Shown: one piece after another, positions 24,345-35,949 of the stretch
Numbering within the stretch: the stretch's first letter is position 1
Layout: each line of letters starts with the position of its first letter
DNA from: Brienomyrus brachyistius
Lineage: Eukaryota; Chordata; Actinopteri; Osteoglossiformes; Mormyridae
NCBI RefSeq assembly: GCF_023856365.1
Contig: NC_064540.1
Location: forward strand, 13,417,191 to 13,481,190
Length of the DNA stretch: 64,000 nucleotides
Reading direction: 5' to 3'
Made by a program: the position numbers and the translations under genes
Notes under the pieces: generated by a model
Databases searched by the model: none
Seen by the model: the letters and a program-made list of their open reading frames with translations, nothing else
What the model was told of the DNA's origin: nothing

Positions 24345-25534
24345 AACAGTGATAGCAAAACTTGGGGTCTGATCATTCAGACATAGGCGAATTTTTCTAC
24401 CCCCTTGAGGTCCACATTAGTCCAAGCATAGGCAGCACAAACAGAATCACTTAGCATGCAAGAATTCAGGACAGGTGCTACACGTGATCAAGAGAAATTA
24501 AAATATGTACCAAAACAACAAGAATTTCAAGGTAACATTCTTTCACAGATTATCTTCTCAAATTACGGCATTCTACAAGGGACCTTAGTCACCTAATGAG
24601 TTGTCTGAGTGCCTTGATTCTGCAAAGCCTGTTCTGCACAGGTTCCTTTGGTGACTGCACACTGGGCCCTCCCTTAAATGAGTAATCTTGCTGAGCTTCT
24701 TTCTCACTAGCAATGTACAGTGGTGATACACAGGACAGTGAAGACACATCCAAAAAAGGATTAATTCACCTAACAAATCATAATAATAATGAGCAGAAGC
24801 ACTGGCAAGCAAATGTGTCAGTCAGAAAAGCCCATGTATCAGTAATTCAACGAGTCAGTGTATCACTGTGTCGATGAGTGAGTTTGTCTGTATGCGTGCA
24901 ATTCCAGAGAGTCAGTACGGCAGTCAGTTGGCCAATGAGTATGTCTGACTTTTATTTCATCTGTGAGTCAGAGTGAGAGCCGCTCGGCGAGCCTCCAAGT
25001 CACAGTGCGAGCACCTGGGTCGCAGCATGGATGTTCAGTGCTCTGAAACGTTGTAATAATTCATGGAAAGCACTTGCACTCCAGACCACAAAGATAACCA
25101 ATTCACATGGAAAACCAGACAGAAATCCACAGGTTATCAAGAGCAGTTCAGCCACTAAAAGAAAGACTTTATTAAGTGATTCATTATTTTGTCCTTTTTC
25201 ATAGAAACCACCAATAGGCTAGTAATTACCAGCCTTCCTTCCCTTCAAATTTGAATCCGCATTCATTCACCTGTTCGTTGTACACATACCAAACATTCCA
25301 AGCATTACAACTACCTGCCTGGTGAGCTGCCTTGACTGCTTCATCATGTTCTGCACACTGCTTCTGAACAGTTTGTCCAGTTTGGCATTGCACATTATCC
25401 CCTTGATGGTGATCGGGGTATGATGTTGTGATCATGCATAAAAGTACCCTCCACATGAATGGTCAGACCCAGTGTTTCCTAGCATCACACTCTCTCCACC
25501 AGCAAACAAGCAAACCAAAAGAGTCCTACAGCAC

Positions 25535-25865
25535 TTTTCAAGACACCCAAATCTCTTTACAGAACCAATGCTGAGCCACTTGAACCACCACCACTGTGTA
25601 GCACTCAACTGGAGGATGCGATGGCAGCCATTCTGCACCAGTACACTCACCACAACGTAACTATGGTGGTGAAGGGGCATCAGCGAATTCACCAGTTAGG
25701 TATAGGCCTTGACTAGGAGGCCAGTTCTGAAAGGGCTACAGAAGGCAATTTAGCCAGGGCATCGGGGAACCACCCCTACTCTTTCGAACCTCAGTTTTAC
25801 ATCTCATCTGATGGACGGCGCCATATTTAAAGCACAGTGTTTCAAACTCCCCAGGCCTGTTCCCA
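25535..25865 (-). mobile_element. 5S-SINE body, minus strand, head lost
   Basis: Shares ACCACCACTGTGTAGCAC and the GTTTTACATCTCATCTGATGG segment with the copy at 54860-55340, but lacks the 5S-like promoter block. It is a 5' truncated or eroded copy. Confidence 0.6.
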
Positions 25866-26189
25866 CTTGTCTCTCCCTCCTACTTATGCTGCCATAGCCG
25901 TATCTGCCAGAGCTTACATACTGCACTCACCTAACTGTTTGCACGGTCGCTAATCTCCCCAACTTTGGCTAACTGCAATTTTTATTTTCCCTACTCCTCC
26001 TGGGGTGTGCTGCTAGGAGACCCCAAATTATCAAGATATCCTGCCTACCCTTCTGCCTGTGATGTCTTCCCTGTACACCTTGCTGCTGTACCATTGGTCA
26101 TCCTTCCATCTGAAGCAACACCAGCACCTGCTTCACATCTTTACACCTCCCTCAACTTTCTCTATGTAAAGTAAGTTGTCTGTGAAGAG

Positions 26190-26330
26190 CAACCACCTGT
26201 GGGGGCACCCAGGGAGCTGGGGTTAAGGGCCTTGCTTAAGGACACACAGACGTGCTGAGGCTGGGTTTGAATCAGCAACCTTCTGATTACAGGCACACAG
26301 GTTTAGCCCACTGAGCCACTCACCGCCACA
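26190..26330 (-). mobile_element. tRNA-like SINE fragment
   Basis: On the minus strand, GTGGCTCAGTGGGCTAA looks like an A box and AGGTTGCTGATTCAAACCC like a B box. The downstream GTCCTTAAGCAAGGCCCTTAA text is a widespread fish repeat. It is not a tRNA gene, because no cloverleaf closes. Confidence 0.5.
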
Positions 26331-26339
26331 AAATGGGCA

Positions 26340-26946
26340 AACCTGATGGCCACACCAACAACTTATGACCAGGGGACCTTCTTCCACACATCCAAGGTCC
26401 AGTCCTGCTGATCCTGCATGTACTTTTGCTAGTGGAGAGGGCTAAGCAGGGCATTCTACCCAGTCTGCAGATACTCAGGGCCATACACAGCATGGTGCAA
26501 AGTATTGTGTGTTGTTGCACAGTCATTTCATGTGCAGTATTAAAATTTTCTGTCAGTTGTGCCACAGTTACCTTCCAATTGCTCCATATGAGACAGGACC
26601 CCTTAACGGGAACACCCCACAAGCCTTACCATTTTAGTGGCGCTCTGGCCCAGACGTCTGACCATGACAGTTTTTCCCTGGTCAAAGTCACTCAGGTCTT
26701 TACACATTTCTACAGCATCAAGCTCGTCACTTATGAAACCCAGCTGTTCACTTGCCATTCAATATATCCCAGATCCCGATCAGATCCCGATCAGCACAGG
26801 CAATCAGCTTTATCCACATTGTCAATGAGTGGTCATAAAGTTTAAGCTCTTCTGTGGGCACACTTTTAAAGCCTATGTATTAAGATTGGGATATCATTAA
26901 CGTTCATGTGTGTGTAAGTGCAGGTGTCCCAATACTTTTGCCGATA
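26340..26946. mobile_element. DNA-transposon-like repeat
   Basis: The internal text GGTCAAAGTCACTCAGGTC and the right end GTGTCCCAATACTTTTGCC are familiar from fish DNA elements with Tc1/mariner-like ends. No intact frame is seen and the left end is not defined. A 12-bp duplication (GATCCCGATCA twice) lies near 26770-26796. Confidence 0.4.
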
Positions 26947-27834
26947 TAAAACTAAAGAAAAGACAGATGCAAAACGACTTTGAACTAGAAAGAGAACCAC
27001 AATTACAGATTAATTATCATATTCAATCAGGGAGTTCTGTTTCCCAATTGAAATGAAATAAGAACGATAGTGCATAATCAGATTACATATTACATCAAAG
27101 AACAAGTCTATCTCCTTCATGACTCCTCCATGTGCTTATCCAATATAGGCCAAAATGAATCTATTTATGCTAAACAACTGTCACAAGTTTTTGTAAAGTC
27201 TCCATAAATGAATTATTCTGTTGGTGGTGTTACTGCCACAGTACCGCAGGTTTTCTTCAGCTGTGGAATGATCTTCATTTATCCCTCTTTCCTGGGTTGT
27301 ACAAGGGTGACATTTTCAATTAAGGCCATTATAAATCTCTCACCCACGTGTTACGCTTTAAGCATCCTAACAAGGAACGACTAAATTTTATCTCTGATGA
27401 ACGTTGGATGTAAAACTTCACACAATTTACTGTGCATGCATGCTTCCAACAGTTAACCACATTATATTTCCTGATCCTTGCTGGTGAAGGTCTATATGTT
27501 ATGATGCCTTACAGGAAAGGGGGCATGCATGTTCTTCAGACTAAGGCTGATGGACTCTGAGAAGGTGTTCAATGAAAGTCATGTTGGAGCCAGTGCAGCA
27601 TGAGATTTTAAGAATTTGAGTGCTTCCTACTGTGAACAAGTGGGTTAATGAGGGCTGGTGACACCACATCATGCATAAGAAGGAGTTTCATTATCTCTCC
27701 TCACATTTGGGGTGAGATGAGGTCTCATCCTTCTTAATAACCCTTCCTTTCATCATCCCATCTCAAACTTCCTCAGGAGAAGCTCAGAAATGTATATGGT
27801 AGCGGTTTCATTGGATTTATTTATCTTTTAGGAT

Positions 27835-28562
27835 ATTAGACATGGCATCGATCCGATACTCGTTTTGACATCGATACTCGTATTGCAATACCACGCTCGT
27901 TTATCAAGTTAAAACTTTTAAAACAATTTTTGCTTGTGTCGCAAAACACTCGCAAACCAAGTCGCAATCTGAGGTTTGACTGTATTTGTTTTTTTGTGAA
28001 ACATATTACTGAATGAAACAAAGAAGCAGACTTATGCAAATCATGTTGGCTGTGGATTTATCCCTGTAGCGTTATGTACTTGTGTGATATGTTCTGTTAC
28101 GATGTTGCATGATACACATATTATTGATCATTGATGTTTTGCATATTATGACAGTAATCTAGTGTGATACCATTCAATTTGGGTGTGGTCTGGTGATGCC
28201 CAGATGATGTTTATAACATCTGGTGTTACTTCATTGGTTGTCTAGCAAGGATGTGCACACTGAGGAAGGCATTATGCCGAAACATGTCTGTGCGGTGATG
28301 TTCAATTTAATGAAATAATATTAAGCAAAGAGTGACCTGTTTTTGTTTTCCTGCAGCATAGTGGCAGAGCTTTTGTTTGAGCAACTTGACCATTATATTT
28401 TACTATTCTTAGTGTATTCAAACAGTCCAGCTTGATACAAATATTTAATTTAATGCTTAGTGGTTGATAAAGGGTAAAAAACATCAGATTGGTATTGGTA
28501 TCGACAGATGCTCAAATTTTAACATTGGGATCAGACCCAAAAAAATGATTGTGCCATCTCTA
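27835..28562. mobile_element. hAT-like non-autonomous element
   Basis: The left end TTAGACATGGCATCGATCCG is mirrored by TGATTGTGCCATCTCTAA on the right. TATCGATACTCG/GGTATCGACAG internal motifs recur as in fish hAT elements. The interior at 27900-27990 has a Tigger-like stretch. No clear 8-bp duplication is found, so the edges are approximate. Confidence 0.45.
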
Positions 28563-29264
28563 ATTACAATTTGTGTTTTAATTTCTACTGGCCCAGGTTT
28601 ACAGGAACATGACATCTAGCTGTCAGTACCTGCTATACCTGAACATAATACTCAGAGTCTTCCTAGGATGACCAATAAATTGCCTCGAAAGCTCACTGGC
28701 CAGGAAACGAGTCCCTGGGTTTTATTTATGGGTCCCTCTTAGATAAGTTGACAAATCGTGCCTGCTGACGGTGCAGGTGAAAATGTGGAGCGGGCAGATA
28801 CTGTTCCGCTCAAGTGAAAGCATCAAATTCAGCATCAGGCAACAGAAGGACTGTTTCCAAAAAGGCCAGTGCTCCTATCGCCTATGTCTGTACTACATTT
28901 TTCATGTCTTCTATATTAAGCTGCTGTAAATGGCATTTCATTTACTTCTGCTTTCAGCATTTCAGCGCTGAAAGTCAATATGTCTGTAACCGAAACAGAT
29001 ATATCACATACACACGGCCTCTACACCACAGTAAGCATCATGGTCAGTACTACAGTGACACCTGATCGGTTCAGTATCACACTATACTGCACAGACCCCA
29101 GATTCAGCTAATTTTTATACTTCCTAAAATGGGACTTAAAACAGCAGTAGCAACAGCAGAACAGGTATAAATTAATACAGATTAACCACTATTTTGCAGG
29201 GATTTTATACAAAATGCTTACATCTGCCACACATTCATGCAGCTGGATATTTTACAGAGAAAAT

Positions 29265-29395
29265 CCAGGCTAAGTTTCTAACCCATGGGCTTTACTGCAA
29301 ATGGCTAAGCTCTGCCTGCAGCTTGAATCAGCAACCTTCAGGTATCTAGCTTATGGCTTTAACTAACTACAGTACCCACTGTCCCAAACTGCATT
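29265..29395 (-). mobile_element. tRNA-like SINE fragment
   Basis: The minus strand carries a B-box-like AGGTTGCTGATTCAAG and an upstream tRNA-like head ending at CCCACTGTCCC. It is degenerate. Confidence 0.35.
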
Positions 29396-29519
29396 TAAAT
29401 AGCAATAATATGCCTTAAGAAGAAACATATTTAGCAATATACCAACCGCTGTACCAAATATGTTCTGCTTTACCAAAATGAGAAAGCTACAGGGATGCAC
29501 AAATGAATAGTTAAAACCT

Positions 29520-29650
29520 TGCACTGCTCTGATATGCACAGATAAAGGTCACAAAGGTCGCGGGTTCAAATCCCAGTGAGTACAGATCACATGTAACACT
29601 TCCGCACTTTAGAGAAAAGCATCAGATAAATTAATGTAAATTTAAATGAA
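29520..29650 (+). mobile_element. tRNA-derived SINE fragment, plus strand
   Basis: A B box GGGTTCAAATCCC at about 29563-29575 is followed by the tail GAGAAAAGCATCAGATAAAT and ATGTAAATTTAAATG, a tail shared by several fish SINEs. The A-box half is eroded. Confidence 0.55.
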
Positions 29651-29902
29651 TCCTTCATTGCAGAGTGCAAGGATCTGACGGTCACTCGGAAGATTTAATA
29701 GAAAAAAGAGATTAGTGTTTGGACTCTGTATGGTGTGGTCCGAAGGAGTCTCAGGAGACACAACGGACAAAAAAAAAAAAAGGATGTAAAATAATCCGAC
29801 GTGCTTGCAGAGCAGAGTGGATGACCCAGTCTCTGGTCTGCTGCCCAGTGCCAAACCCCCACCGTGGAATCAGCATCTGGGGCAGTGGCTCCGCTTCAGG
29901 GT

Positions 29903-30370
29903 GAAGATGCATCTCCCGCGCGGACAGAGAAGATGCATCTCACTCAAGGACGGAGAAGGTGCATCTCACTCAGGGATGGAGAAGATGTATCTCACTCAGG
30001 GATGGAGAAGATGCATCTTACTCAGAGACGGAGAAGGTGCGGCTCTCACGCGCAGACAGAGAACATGCATCTCACACAGGAACAGAGAAGGTGCATCTTA
30101 CTAAGGGATGGAGAAGGTGCATTTCACTCAGGGATGGAGAAGATGCATCTTACTCAGGGACGGAGAAGATGCATCTCACTCAGGGACAGAGAAGGTGCAT
30201 CTCACTCAGGGACGAAGAAGGTGCATCTCACTCAGGGACGGAGAAGGTGCATCTCACTCAGGGATAGAGAAGGTGCATCTCACTCAGGGATGGAGAAGGT
30301 GCATCTTACTCAGGGATGGAGAAAGTACATCTAACGTGCAGACAGAGAAGATGCATCTCACTTGCAGCTT
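29903..30370. repeat. 27-bp minisatellite, about 17 copies
   Basis: Units built on GCATCTCACTCAGGGA plus CGGAGAAG, 27 bp each, with base substitutions and no length change. The length is a multiple of 3, so plus-strand frames of up to 156 codons remain open (MHLTQGRRR-type periodicity). I regard these as non-coding. Confidence 0.93.
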
Positions 30371-30464
30371 GTATCACGTGAAGATAGAACAGAACAGATT
30401 GCTAATGTTGTCACTGTACAGTAAGTAATGCCATAATAAAGGATCAGGTATTTTTGTGATGCAG

Positions 30465-30580
30465 TTTTGGGGGTTAGGAGCCTTGGTCAAAGGTAATCAC
30501 TCTGCTGGACCTGGGATTCAATCTGGTAACCTCCTGGATATGAGAAGACTCCTAACCCACATGACCACACTTTGCCCCAT
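30465..30580 (-). mobile_element. tRNA-like SINE fragment
   Basis: Minus strand: GGTTACCAGATTGAATCCC resembles a B box and the GGGGCAAAGTGTGGTCATGTG end an altered tRNA head. The GTTAGGAGCCTTGGTCAAAGG text (plus strand) is the familiar adjoining body. Confidence 0.45.
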
Positions 30581-31480
30581 TTAAAACGGTTCCTGGCTGT
30601 TACTGACACCTCAAAATCAGGGAATCATTACCGTCCAGTGGCAGGTGGGACTGGTGAAATCGTCTCAGGAAAAAGAGCACAAAGGGAAACTGGAGAAGAG
30701 AGCAGTGAGCTGACATTTCTAAGCCTGACAGAGGTAGAAGTCTCACTCTCGCGTCTCCTTAGACTCACACTGCACATAATGTGACATTTTAACAGAGAAT
30801 TGAAGACACAAAGAGATATACAATAAACAGATAATTCAACACAAAACCATGTTCTTAACAAACAGGAAAAAAAAGGCCAAACAACAAACTACTGTACATC
30901 TGGTGAGACCTCAGTGGCAATGAAAGTGTTTGTGGTTTCTTATTTTACTGCGCATATATTTAGTTTTCGCTAGGTTTAATATAACTATAATATTAATAAT
31001 AAAACAAATCAATTTCCATCCATCCATATCCAGGACTAAGTCAAGGAGGGATCTGTTAGAAGGATCTTGAGGATTGTTTTTATCAGTCTCAATCATTCTG
31101 TCTCTCTCAGCTGCTTTTCACAAGCTACAGTAACTCTGTGCCAAATGGAGGAAACTACCACAGGTGATAACCGCCAGCAAAGGTCTGCTTAAATCTGCAA
31201 AAATATGCTGTTTTTGTACTTATATATCATATTTCATATATCAGAGAATACGTATACACCAAAACATCCCAGAGAGCAGACCACAGAGAAAACACACAGA
31301 GTTGATATGGGTTTTTAAGATGTAAGACTGACAGCATATCCCAAATAGTTCAGCAAGAAGACCTTCTCTGTTATGAAGCAGGCATAACCCTCCAGGAGCC
31401 ATCTCTGTGCTTCAGGACTGTTTTGAGCACACTGACTGGGACATGCTTAGGGAAGGTTTAGGGAAGCTGCAACCTATGGC

Positions 31481-31790
31481 CAGGGACGGATTATGGGTTG
31501 TGTGGGCCCCTGGGCAAAACGTTCATGAGGGCCCCCCCCACCACCACCACCACCACCACCACCACAACCACCACAATTCAAGGGCCCTTGGCAGCCAAAC
31601 GCCATCCCTATAGGGTCAGGCGCCCTTGTAGGCAGAGAATCAAAGAATGTAGGCCCTCTAAAATAGACAAACGAAAATACATTGTTGATAAGCGTTGCAA
31701 ATTGTTTTGGGCTAGGGGCCCCACGGGCCCCCTGCACCCCAAGGGCCCCTGGGCAGCAGCCCCGCTGGCCCGGTCCGTAATCCGTTCCTG
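31481..31790. mobile_element. hAT MITE with 8-bp target duplication and (CCA)n
   Basis: The ends CAGGGACGGATTATGG and CCGTAATCCGTTCCTG are inverted. A perfect 8-bp direct repeat CCTATGGC flanks the element (31473-31480 and 31791-31798). It contains a CCA microsatellite at about 31538-31574. It is non-coding. Confidence 0.87.
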
Positions 31791-31798
31791 CCTATGGC

Positions 31799-32235
31799 CA
31801 CCCTAAAAGCCTGAAGGAGTACAAGGTGCTGGTGACTGGCTACATCAGCAAGTACATCAATGATGTTACTGTCCAAGACCATCATCACAAACCCCAACTG
31901 GAAACCATGGATTACTGCAGAGGTGGGAGCACTACTGAGAACTCAAGATACTGCTTTCTGGTCCGACGATAAGGCTGCCCTAAGAACCGCAAGGGCAACC
32001 TGTCCCAGCCCATCAGAGCGACAAAGTGTGCACATGCTCAGAGAATCCACTGCCACGTCCGAGACACTGGGGACGTATGATGCATGTGGCAGGGCATCCG
32101 GGCCATCACCCACCACAGGGCATCTGCCTGGGATGGTAACAATTACCGTCCCGCCGCACTCACACCCATCATCACGAAGGGCTTTAAGAGGCTTGTCATG
32201 AGGTGCATGAAGTCACAGCTGCCTTTGAACTCTTG
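31799..32235 (+). pseudogene. LINE fragment: linker and RT start
   Basis: Frames read [19 protein letters not shown] and, further on, [20 protein letters not shown], matching the region from the end of the endonuclease to RT motif 1 of a fish non-LTR element. Frameshifts and deletions are present. The 3' end of what looks like the same family is at 37480-38140. Confidence 0.6.
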
Positions 32236-32514
32236 CACTGTGGGTATCATCCCAACTAGGGCCATCAATTTCGAATTGATATTCAAACATTCGTTCAAAC
32301 ATGATATAAAAACTCACATTCAAACCCTAATTAACCCATTCGACTTCTGAAGTGTCACTGCAGCCTATAAGCGCATTAGACCATTTGTTGTTTGCCGTCT
32401 ACGGAGCCCCTAAATGCTCAAGGCGAAAAAATACATATTGAAATACTTTTGCGAACCCACTACACTAGTCCACTTGCTATTTGCTGCAATGTGACCGCAA
32501 GGACAATGCTAAAT

Positions 32515-32644
32515 GATATAGACATAACCTGTAGTGTGCTTTAAGCATTAAGCAATGGGGGACAATCTACACAATGTAACTTTAATATGTGTTTTTATAT
32601 GTATTTATTAGCGACTGCACTGTGTCCATTCACCGGCAGTGACT
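32515..32644. repeat. long inverted repeat, left arm
   Basis: About 130 bp that recur in inverted orientation at 35341-35472 with roughly 80% similarity by eye (for example CAATGGGGGACAAT against ATTGTCCCCCATAG). The two arms bracket a CR1/L2 insertion. They are likely the subterminal arms of an older DNA element. Confidence 0.7.
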
Positions 32645-32649
32645 TTAAG

Positions 32650-35015
32650 CAAGAATAATTTAAACACTAGGAGCATTAGAAACAAAATTCATAATTTATT
32701 TTTTTAATTTAGGCTCTTATTTAATCAGACTCATGATATTATAGGAATAGCAGAAATGTGGTTGAGTCACAATGATGGAGAAGAATATATTATGAATAGC
32801 TACACATTACGTAGGGACCGGATAGGCAAAAAGGGAGGCGGTGTTGCAGTGTACATAAAAAGAAAACGTGCAGGCAAGGGAGCTCACTGATAAAAATAAA
32901 GCTAGATGCTAAAAAAAGCTCTTCCAATATTTTAAAACTCGATGCTAAAAACTCAACTGTCAGTGTTTGCTATAGAGCACCTAATACAGTTGCAGAGAAA
33001 TGCAGTACAACAATATCAGGATTAGGAGTAATAAAAATTATGTGGTAGTTATGGGTAATTTTAATTTACCTGAAATACAGTGGGACATTCTGTAAATGAA
33101 CTTGAGATGGCGGAATTGGTACAAGATTGTTAATAGGCCTACCAGGGGAGAATCCGTTCACAATCTTGTGTTCTCTAATAACCATGATAGAATTAGAAAA
33201 TTTGAGGTTTTAGATCCACTTGGTGATAGTGATCATAACATGGTTAAATTTGAGGTTAATTTTAGTCCAGAGCAAAATATTGAATGTAATAAACTACAAA
33301 CTGGATGGAGTTAAAAAAAACTGTTGAAGAGACATGGGAATTTTTTAAAAACACATTATTTCAAGCAAAAGCGGATTTCATACCTGTTTCCAGCAAAAAA
33401 AAAGGAACATTTAGGAAACTGCAACCAAGGTGATTTACTACTGAAAGTAAGTCAAGAGGAAAATAGCTCTGTCTAAGTCAGGTTGGGTCAAAAAATAGTA
33501 TTAGACTCGCTATGAGGAATGTCGAAAGGAAGATTGCATTAGAGGCTAATGATGACATTAAAAGTTCCTTCCAATATTTGAACTCCAAAAGAGCTCTAAA
33601 AGCTGAAATCACTAATCTGCAGGATAGTAAGGGTCTTATAATTGAAAATGAAATAAATATAGTTAATGAGTTTAATGATTTTTCTGCACGAATATTCACT
33701 GTAGAAGGCATGAGTAACATACCAACTCTGGTTCCTAATCCAGCTTCATCTTTGACCAGTATATGTATAACTGAAGCTCTTGTGCTACAAAGACTAGCTA
33801 AACTCAAAATAAATAAATTACAGGACCTTGATGGGATCTTACCTATAGTTTTAAAAGAGACAATGGATATTATGTGAGGACCTTTAACTTTGCTATTTCA
33901 GAAATCCTTATCTGCTGGTGTGGTACCTTCTGTTTGGAATCATGCTAACATAATAATCATATTCAAAAAAGGGGACAGAAGTAATCTGTTAAACTATAGG
34001 CCAATCAACTTGCATAACTGGAAAAGTAATGGGAGTTATAATCCAAGTGAAAATGGTAGATTACCTGGATTCAAATAACATTCTGAGAGATACCCAATAT
34101 GGATTTAGGAGAGGTAGATCCTGTTTAACTAATCTACTTGAGTTCTTTGAGGAAGCTACAAGAGAAATTGATCACAAAAAGGCCTAGAACGTACATTTCC
34201 AAAAGGCCTTTGATGTTACCCACAAACGCCTCTTGCTTAAACTCAAAGCAGCGGGGATTTAAGCTGATTACGAAAGGCTTTGGTGTGTATGTTGATGCTT
34301 CCATGTCCCACTGTCACTAATGTGGGGAAGCAATTAAAAAGGCCAATAGGATGCTGGGTTACATCTCTAGGTGTGTGGAGTTTAAGTCAATGCTATACTG
34401 TATAGGTGATGCTATATACAATTATACAATTCATTGGTAAGACCCCACCTAGAATATTGTGTGCAGTTCTGGTCACCATACCTTATAATGGACATTTACT
34501 GCCTTAGAAAAGGTTCAATGTAAGGCTGCAAGAATGATTCCTGGTCTTAGAGGAAGGTCTTATGAGTAGAGGTTAGCTGACCTGAAACTGATACTTCAAT
34601 ACTAGTTGAAATACAAGAACTCATGGCCATAGGTGGAAATTTGCAGAAGAACATTTTAAACTGAATTTGAAAAGGACTTCTTTACACCATGAGTATGAAA
34701 TAGTCTTCCTATTAGTGTAGCACAAGCAAAAACCTTGGGTTCCTTTAAATCTAAGCTAGGTAAGATTATAATATTTATTACTTTAACATGTGCTCCTAAA
34801 CAGAGAGCTGCTAAACTGTTTTTCACTGTTTTTGTAATAGTGACAATAAAGAGCCGTCTTTATCTTATCTTTTATGTTATCTTGTCTTACCTTATCCCAT
34901 CTCATCTCATCTTACTGTATCATACATAGCTTTAAGTTAACACTTAAATTGGTCCCAAACAAACTTAATAGGCTTAATAGGCCTCCACCTGTTTCTACAT
35001 TTCTTCTTATGTTCT
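32650..35015 (+). pseudogene. CR1/L2-group LINE, degraded
   Basis: The endonuclease start reads SIRNKIHNL then GIAEMWLSHNDGEEYIMN and GKKGGGVAVYIK. The RT part reads VPSVWNHANIIIIFKKGDRS and YGFRRGRSCLTNLLEFFEEA in broken frames. The catalytic FADD region is deleted near 34260. The 3' part corresponds to AEDLGVYVDASMSH and RRATRMIPGLRG-type segments, and the end carries CTTCTTATGTTCTTC near 35000. Multiple stops make it dead. It shares a family with 46755-47720. Confidence 0.75.
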
Positions 35016-35340
35016 TCTTTTTTTCTTATTACAGCTTATTACAGCTAACTTTGTCGCAGTTTTGGAGTTAATGTTTAAAACCCGCTTTCTGGAGTATTTC
35101 AGTATACAGTAGATCTGCAAATCCCAACATACATCGTCAAGCGAGAATACCAGGGAAGTATACCCAAAAGTGCTTTCGGGTTTAAACCTTAATTAACACA
35201 CAGTTTTCGAGCTGCAATATCTTTCAACAAAAGTAAGCAACACCCCTTGCTTTCCCAGATTTATCTAAGGGAGAATTTTAATTAATATGTCCTAGTTTGT
35301 GTGCTCACTTCACGTTTAACAGCCCAGCTGATTTGTTTGC

Positions 35341-35472
35341 AGTCACTGGTGATGAATGGACACATTGCAATTATTAATAAATACGTATAAAAACACATAT
35401 GAAAGTTATGAAGTGTGCATTGTCCCCCATAGTTTAACGCTTAAAGCACACTTAACTGGACATGTCTGTATC
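35341..35472. repeat. long inverted repeat, right arm
   Basis: Inverted partner of 32515-32644, lying just outside the CR1/L2 element. Confidence 0.7.
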
Positions 35473-35596
35473 ACTTGGGTTTATACTTATTAGTCCATTA
35501 ATTCTATGTTTTGTACTTAATGGACACAGTACAGTTATTATTAGTCATGCATAAGTATCACGAAGGCACAACGCAAAAGTTTTGTGAAGGGAAAAA

Positions 35597-35599
<3 letters not shown>

Positions 35600-35645
<46 letters not shown>
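35600..35645. repeat. (TA)n microsatellite
   Basis: About 23 uninterrupted TA dinucleotides. Confidence 0.98.
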
Positions 35646-35648
<3 letters not shown>

Positions 35649-35949
35649 TCCCATCCAGACCTCTTAGGCGCTTTGGACAAATATGATGTTGTACTGACTT
35701 AATAAAATACTGAAAATAATGGATTCTGTATTACTTTTGTATTTTGTTTTCTTTTCGGGGGCGGGGGTATTTTTTGGGTTACTCCAATGCAACCATTGGC
35801 ACTGACAGGGCTGGCTATGAGATTTGTGTTGGTCCCCATGGGTCTGGAGACCGGGGTGAAAGTGGCTCCATGTTCCTTGACTTGGGAAAGGTCAGGGACT
35901 GCAAGTCGCTGGATCCTGGTTCCAAAGCTCTGAGCCACTTGGTATTCCA

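Noticed and set aside
29563..29575. Functional tRNA gene from the GGTTCAAATCC B box
   Set aside because: No acceptor stem or anticodon arm; the context is a SINE tail.
29805..30428. Arg/His-rich repeat protein frames
   Set aside because: Explained by the 27-bp minisatellite; the frame ends soon after the array.
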